Assembly: GCA_003151895.1 (NCBI GenBank)
Contig: PLYX01000067.1
Coordinates: 1 to 24,161 of the forward strand
From: Solirubrobacterales bacterium
Lineage (GTDB): Bacteria; Actinomycetota; Thermoleophilia; Solirubrobacterales; Solirubrobacteraceae
DNA: 24,161 bases
Reading direction: 5' to 3'
Every line of letters begins with the position of its first letter. Position 1 is the first letter of the stretch. Positions 20,900 to 24,161 of the stretch are shown here, one piece after another. The notes beneath the pieces were generated by a model that had not been told where the DNA came from, did not search any database, and worked only from the letters and a program-made list of their open reading frames with translations. The translations under genes and the position numbers were made by a program.

Positions 20900-20994
20900 G
20901 CCCGAAGGGCGGTACCTTGCTTTTCAGCCCCGTAGGGGCGTCTTCATTTTTCAGCCCGATAGGGCGGTACCTGTCATTCAAGCTCTGTAGGGGC
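20900..20994 (+). repeat. Four-unit micro-hairpin array, 27-28-bp period
   Basis: Units GCCCGAAGGGC (20900), GCCCCGTAGGGGC (20927), GCCCGATAGGGC (20954) and GCTCTGTAGGGGC (20982) recur every 27, 27 and 28 bp. Units 1 and 3 are followed by GGTACCT. Units 2 and 3 are preceded by TTTTCA or TTTTTCA, and unit 4 by ATTCAA. The array is therefore a duplicated dimer. Spacers are too short and too similar for CRISPR. From here to the VapB gene at 21316 I see no other gene or structure I can name. Confidence 0.75.
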
Positions 20995-21303
20995 GTTGTT
21001 GACCTGGGTCATCAGGACTCGTGGTCTTGGAGCGAAGCGGTGTAGAGACGGATGCGTGGTGCCTCTGTAGTGTCAGTGCGCGAGCGTGTGACCGTGGCTG
21101 ATTCGGTGCCAGATTCCAATCGTGTTTCGCGCAGGTACGCGTGATCCGACGATACTCCCCCACGGCGAACCGAGCGCGCGCTTGCGCTCGGAGCACTCGG
21201 GAGAGACCCAGTGGGTGCGGTAGGCGCGCTCGATCGCCGGCGCAGCGTGACCGCGGACACTTCGTGTTGCTGTTCGTGTCGGTTTGCGGCCCGGGGGATG
21301 CGC

Positions 21304-21309
21304 TACCGT
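21304..21309 (+). promoter_or_regulatory. Leaderless -10 (TACCGT) of the vapB/PIN pair
   Basis: GCGCTACCGT ends six bases before the ATG at 21316. The same GCGCTACCGT decamer precedes the minus-strand gene at 22431. Confidence 0.55.
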
Positions 21310-21315
21310 TTGAGC

Positions 21316-21564
21316 ATGGCCTCCGCAGACAGGGTGACCGTATCGCTTGATGCCTCGATCGTCGCGCAGACGCGCGAGCAACTTGGTGAGCCCTTGGCGG
21401 AGCTGGGCGATGCCGCGATCGTTGAGCGTGCTCTGGATGCGTACCTGCTGCGGCGCATGTTCGACGCCACGCAGGCCGCCTCGGGCCTCAGCGACGAGGA
21501 GGCCGAGCGGGTGGCATATGAGGAGCTGGCGGCCTCGCGCCGGGAGCGCCGTCTCGGCGCGTGA
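21316..21564 (+). CDS. VapB-type antitoxin of a PIN toxin
   Basis: This is an 82-aa protein. ADRVTVSLDASIVAQTREQL is a ribbon-helix-helix start (beta strand then helix), followed by LGDAAIVERALDAYLLRRMF and an acidic tail (GLSDEEAERVAYEELAASRR) that would contact the toxin. It overlaps the PIN toxin by 4 bp (GTGA). The ATG at 21316 is favoured over upstream GTGs because the RHH strand starts four residues in and TACCGT precedes it by six bases. No lesion. Confidence 0.8.
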   Translation: MASADRVTVSLDASIVAQTREQLGEPLAELGDAAIVERALDAYLLRRMFDATQAASGLSDEEAERVAYEELAASRRERRLGA

Positions 21565-21971
21565 TCCGCGTCGTCGTCGATCCTGGGGTCTTCGTCTCAG
21601 CTCTCATCGGACGCTCGGGCTCGCCACCAGACCTGGTTGTAGAGGCATGGATCGATGAGCGGATCGACGTTATCGCCAGTCCGAAGTTGATCGCGGAGCT
21701 GCGTCGCGTGATCCTGCGCGCGAAGTTCCGCCGCTGGTTCGACGAGGCGACCGCTCGAGGGCTTGTGGCACGCATCGAGCGGCACGCCACGGTTCACGCT
21801 GATCCCGACATAGAGCACGCAGTCACGCGCGATCCAGCCGATGACTATCTCGTTGTACTCGCCGAAGCGACGAAAGTCGACGCGATCGTCAGCGGCGATC
21901 GAGACCTCCTGGAGGCAACAGTCGGCGTACCTGTCTGGACGCCTCGCCAGCTCGCCGGTCGTTTGGCTTGA
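21561..21971 (+). CDS. PIN-domain toxin (COG1569-like)
   Basis: This is a 136-aa PIN ribonuclease. Acidic residues stand at the expected places: Asp in IRVVVDPGVFVSALIG, Glu in SPKLIAELRRVILRAKF, Asp in TRDPADDYLVVLAEAT and Asp in DAIVSGDRDLLE. The SALIGRSGSPP and RDPADDYLVVLA signatures resemble the COG1569 group rather than classic VapC. It starts with GTG overlapping the antitoxin's TGA. With the MazF-type gene, it is one of the toxins here with no visible defect. Confidence 0.87.
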   Translation: MIRVVVDPGVFVSALIGRSGSPPDLVVEAWIDERIDVIASPKLIAELRRVILRAKFRRWFDEATARGLVARIERHATVHADPDIEHAVTRDPADDYLVVLAEATKVDAIVSGDRDLLEATVGVPVWTPRQLAGRLA

Positions 21972-22043
21972 GCAGAGCTCGTCAGCTGAGACCCCCAGCG
22001 CCTTCGTGAGCTTGGCGACGGCGGCCCTGAGGCCGCCGCCCAC
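21966..22043 (-). pseudogene. Possible XRE-type HTH C-terminal fragment
   Basis: About 26 codons read RAAVAKLTKALGVSADELCS, which resembles the last helix and linker of an XRE helix-turn-helix domain (LAxALGVSxDEL). Nothing upstream supplies the recognition helix, and the frame continues antisense to the PIN toxin. It may be a remnant or coincidence. Confidence 0.25.
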
Positions 22044-22056
22044 CGTTCCCGCCGTA

Positions 22057-22431
22057 TCAGCGCTCCACGGCCGCCACGGCCTCCTCGTCGAGGGGGATGT
22101 TCGCGTCGGCGCCTGTGCGCTGGAGGAGGTCTTGGAGGTGTTGCAGGTGGTCGTACAAACAGCGGCGTCTTGCGTGCGTTACGGGGATCGACTCGTGCTC
22201 GTGCTCGGCGGCGATCGTGTCCTTGAGGCCGGGGGGGGCGAGCAGGAGGTGGCTGGCGAGGGTGCTCGTGCGCTCGTGGCCGGTGTACGTGGAGTGCAGG
22301 TCGATGCCATGGTCGCCGAGCACCGTGTCGAGCACGAGCACGTACGGGCCGACGCTCCTCGCGCGCGTCTGTGAGCGCACGCTCTCGCCGTCGAGGAGGA
22401 TCTTCACGGGGATGTCGGTTTGTTCGGGCAC
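22057..22431 (-). CDS. Conserved-looking hypothetical protein
   Basis: This is a 124-aa soluble protein starting with GTG: MPEQTDIPVKILLDGESVRS, then VGPYVLVLDTVLGDHGIDLH, then HARRRCLYDHLQHLQDLLQR and an acidic end (IPLDEEAVAAVER). It has an alpha/beta appearance with a long C-terminal helix and no TM segment. I do not recognise the family. The TACCGT seven bases upstream matches the leaderless pattern of its neighbours, which is the best evidence that the gene and its start are real. It is monocistronic as far as the window shows. Confidence 0.55.
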   Translation of the reverse strand: MPEQTDIPVKILLDGESVRSQTRARSVGPYVLVLDTVLGDHGIDLHSTYTGHERTSTLASHLLLAPPGLKDTIAAEHEHESIPVTHARRRCLYDHLQHLQDLLQRTGADANIPLDEEAVAAVER

Positions 22432-22438
22432 CTGCCGG

Positions 22439-22444
22439 ACGGTA
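22439..22444 (-). promoter_or_regulatory. Leaderless -10 (TACCGT) of the 124-aa gene
   Basis: TACCGT on the minus strand is seven bases before the GTG at 22431. Confidence 0.5.
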
Positions 22445-22530
22445 GCGCTCGGGGGAGGGGCGGGGTCGCGCTGGTCCCGGCGCCGAACGTGGTTCGCGGG
22501 GGCGCCGGGAATGGGTCACCTCATAAGGAC

Positions 22531-22605
22531 TGCGACCCCGGCCGCGTCACCGGGGTCGCACCCTGAAGGGCATACTCAAAGGGCACATCCCCAGAGGGCA
22601 CACGG
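22531..22605. repeat. 11-bp hairpin followed by three CCCTGAAGGGC-type units
   Basis: TGCGACCCCGG (22531-22541) and CCGGGGTCGCA (22550-22560) form a perfect stem with an eight-base loop. Adjacent are CACCCTGAAGGGCATAC, then TCAAAGGGCACATC, then CCCAGAGGGCACAC, three degenerate copies of the dispersed unit seen at 10812, 11861 and 12903. It lies between two minus-strand genes and could act at the 3' end of the upstream one. Confidence 0.55.
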
Positions 22606-22630
22606 CGGCAAGCAGTCGGCGGGGCTGCGT

Positions 22631-22891
22631 CTACAGCTCCACCAGTTCGTTCAGAAACCGAGCGGCGCGTGTGGGGGTCACGAGCTCGTCGTGGAGGTGG
22701 ACGAGTCCGCTGGCTTGTAGCGCGGCGAGCGCGTCCTGAACATCGAGTGGGCCGGCGCCGGCTTCGAGCTCGATCTCCGAGCGCGTCCAGATCCCGTGGT
22801 GTCCGCCGCTGAGCAGCAGCACCAGGATGCCCGCCTCGGTGGCTCGCGGGTCTGGGGTCGCGTGTGTGGTCTGCGCGTCTGGCAACAGCAT
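22631..22891 (-). CDS. Small winged-helix DNA-binding protein
   Basis: This 86-aa protein reads TEAGILVLLLSGGHHGIWTR, then SEIELEAGAGPLDVQDALAA, then LQASGLVHLHDELVTPTRAA. The order of helix, WTRSEIE helix, VQDALAALQASGLV recognition helix and a wing is typical of small winged-helix proteins common in this lineage. It probably binds DNA; target unknown. The start at 22891 is tentative: TAGCGA lies seven bases upstream, one base off the TANNNT pattern, and a GTG ten codons earlier is possible. Confidence 0.6.
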   Translation of the reverse strand: MLLPDAQTTHATPDPRATEAGILVLLLSGGHHGIWTRSEIELEAGAGPLDVQDALAALQASGLVHLHDELVTPTRAARFLNELVEL

Positions 22892-23100
22892 GTCGGTGTC
22901 GCTATCTTTCCCCTGCACGGGAGGCACGCTCCTTCCTTGCCGGCCCCCGGCAGCACGACTGTGCGGGGGCAATTTCTCTGGTTCCCCGACGCTCGCACAA
23001 CTGTCTGCGCGCGTCAAGGAAAAGCGGGCCAAACGGGCAAAGTTGGCGCGCAAACGCTCACCGCGTGTCCTGTTCGCCGACCCCGTCGCGCCCTTGCGCA

Positions 23101-23122
23101 GTACATACATAGTCTGTACACT
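23101..23122 (+). promoter_or_regulatory. Promoter and operator of the tacA/tacT-like pair
   Basis: GTACA (23101-23105) and TGTAC (23115-23119) form an inverted repeat with a nine-base spacer. TACACT (23117-23122) follows it and lies seven bases before the ATG at 23130. The overlap fits antitoxin autorepression. Confidence 0.55.
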
Positions 23123-23129
23123 GCGAGGC

Positions 23130-23396
23130 ATGGCTGTGACCAAGACCAAGCGCGTCAACTTGCGGGTCGCCGAACGCGATGACGATCTCTTCAGGAGGGC
23201 GGCTGGGTTCGCGGAGCAGTCGTTGTCCGAGTTCCTGGTGGCAAGCGGGCGAGAGCGCGCGGAGCGGCTGCTCGCCGACAGGACGCGCTTCGTGCTCTCA
23301 GACCAGCAGTGGGCTGCCTTCAACGCGGCCCTGGATCGTCCCGCGCGGGCACGGCCCGAGGTAGTTGAGCTGTTGCGCCGGCCACGGCCGGAGTAG
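23130..23396 (+). CDS. DUF1778/TacA-type antitoxin
   Basis: This 88-aa protein reads KTKRVNLRVAERDDDLFRRA then GFAEQSLSEFLVASGRERAE, a ribbon-helix-helix domain of the DUF1778 family. The C-terminal neutralising segment follows (FVLSDQQWAAFNAALDRPAR). The RFVLSDQQWAAFxxALD motif is characteristic of antitoxins of GNAT toxins. The ATG at 23130 is supported by TACACT seven bases upstream. It appears complete and intact. The GNAT toxin frame starts at or just after its stop codon. Confidence 0.87.
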   Translation: MAVTKTKRVNLRVAERDDDLFRRAAGFAEQSLSEFLVASGRERAERLLADRTRFVLSDQQWAAFNAALDRPARARPEVVELLRRPRPE

Positions 23397-23920
23397 CGTC
23401 GCGGTTCGGCGATCCTGAGCCGCTCGGTGACGGCGGAAGGCTCGAGCAGTTCGACTGCGGGGAGACCTCGCTGAACGTGTGGCTATCGCGATATGCCCGC
23501 GCGGCCGCCGGAGCCGGCTCGGCGCGGACGTTCGTGACGGTGGACTCTGAGCAGGATCGGATCGTGGGCTATCACGCTCTCACCGCGGCCTCGATCGAGC
23601 ACGCGGACGCGACGGAGCGCGTGCGGCGCGGGATGCCACGGCATCCGATAGGAGTGATCCTGCTCGCTCGACTTGGGGTCGACCGCTCGGTTCAAGGGCG
23701 GGGCGTCGGCTCTTGGTTGCTCGCCGACGCCATGCGGCGGTCGGTTGCAGCCGCGGAACGAGTCGGCATCCGCGCGCTGGTGGTCCACGCCATCGACGAG
23801 CGGGCGCGCGCCTTCTACTCAAAGCACGGCCTGAGCTCCTCGTCGACCGATCCACAACACCTGATGATCTTGGTCAAGGACATTCGCGCGGCGCTCAAGG
23901 AGATCACGGAGCCCGCTTGA
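23393..23920 (+). pseudogene. TacT-like GNAT acetyltransferase toxin without a proper start codon
   Basis: The frame encodes PEPLGDGGRLEQFDCGETSL, NVWLSRYARAAAGAG, then ARTFVTVDSEQDRIVGYHAL, then LARLGVDRSVQGRGVGSWLL (the GNAT acetyl-CoA loop, here RSVQGRGVG) and FYSKHGL near the end. Family members begin 20-25 residues before FDCGExSLNxWL. In this frame the upstream codons between a TGA at ~23370 and 23476 contain no ATG, GTG or TTG. The first standard start is the GTG at 23477, which removes the conserved FDCGExSLN strand. The expected start position is GTA (23393-23395), overlapping the antitoxin's TAG. The toxin is thus N-terminally truncated, uses an abnormal codon, or has lost its start. 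TacT-type toxins acetylate aminoacyl-tRNA. Confidence 0.72.
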
Positions 23921-24069
23921 AGCGTGGGCCCCGCCCGCGACCGGCCCCGGCCTCGGTTCGCCCCGCCCCGCCGGGCCTTTCGGTCCCGTATCCGGCCGGC
24001 CGCCACCCCGTCGCGCGCCTCGCTCGAGCGCGCGTGGGCCATGCGCCACAGACCTTCGAGCACATGGGC

Positions 24070-24098
24070 TTGACAGATGGTCACGGGTGGTGTACATT
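24070..24098 (+). promoter_or_regulatory. Consensus promoter pointing out of the window
   Basis: TTGACA (24070-24075), a 17-base spacer and TACATT (24093-24098) form a near-ideal primary-sigma promoter. No start codon with a good context follows before the window ends, so the gene lies beyond and has a leader of at least ~55 nt. Between the TacT-like frame and this promoter I see only GC-rich sequence with a GCGCGC/GCGCGC hairpin. Confidence 0.65.
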
Positions 24099-24161
24099 GC
24101 TTAGCGTTCCTCCATCCGGCTTGGGTGTGGGGGCAAGACGCAAAACATAAGGTCGGGTAGT

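Noticed and set aside
20900..20994. CRISPR array
   Set aside because: The period is 27-28 bp including the spacer, spacers are similar to each other, repeats are 11-13 bp and vary, and no cas gene is nearby.
21012..21260. Minus-strand frames in the 21000-21300 gap as a transposase or integrase remnant
   Set aside because: Sequence such as AYRTHWVSPECSERKRALGS is open but matches nothing I can name and has no start or leaderless motif.
1..24161. tRNA, rRNA or known riboswitch
   Set aside because: I looked for CCA-ended cloverleaf patterns, conserved rRNA blocks and well-known riboswitch cores by eye and saw none; a covariance-model scan would be decisive.

Overview
The window is GC-rich DNA that looks like a Solirubrobacterales/Thermoleophilia-type actinobacterium. 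This rests on family recognition, not a search. The evidence is a pair of very large secreted repeat proteins with basic tails, a TetR regulator with an extra C-terminal winged helix, a Gly-Gly-Cys lipoprotein, an arylamine N-acetyltransferase, and many small toxin-antitoxin genes. Ten gene starts follow a TANNNT-N6/7-ATG/GTG pattern, as expected for leaderless actinobacterial mRNAs.

Layout. 1-500: end of a DUF3800 gene. 600-3300: three direct copies (A, B, C) of a repeat made from the leader of the surface-protein operon. They bracket two minus-strand cassettes: a MazEF-type pair plus a small antitoxin-like gene, and a frameshifted multi-TM protein overlapping a small basic protein. Copies A and B end in a ghost of the surface-protein C-terminus. 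3300-10690: structured leader and two-gene operon for secreted proteins of 1332 and 1055 aa. 10700-11800: TetR-type regulator inside a cluster of micro-hairpins. 11870-13000: nucleotidyltransferase (MNT) and a nonsense-mutated HEPN gene, flanked by two direct copies of a ~97-bp hairpin element. 13000-13800: a graveyard with a nucleotidyltransferase-like fragment, a BECR-like toxin fragment and a decayed DUF3800 paralogue. 13960-14650: Phd/VapC pair. 15099-16328: lipoprotein. 16829-17659: arylamine N-acetyltransferase. 17887-19244: unknown protein with a glycine-zipper membrane segment and a possible leader peptide. 19363-20730: truncated hypothetical gene, IS66 transposase tail and a deleted MobF relaxase. 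20780-21000: phased AT tracts, a perfect hairpin and a 27-bp-period hairpin array. 21316-21971: VapB/PIN pair. 22057-22891: two small minus-strand genes. 23130-23920: TacA/TacT-like pair with no usable toxin start. The last 240 bp carry a consensus promoter pointing out of the window.

Together this reads as a conserved cell-surface and regulatory core embedded in a decaying accessory island. Relaxase and transposase remnants show that mobile DNA passed through. Toxin-antitoxin and other small genes are arranged as cassettes between repeats. In several of them the antitoxin is intact while the toxin has a stop, a frameshift, a missing start or a weak start.
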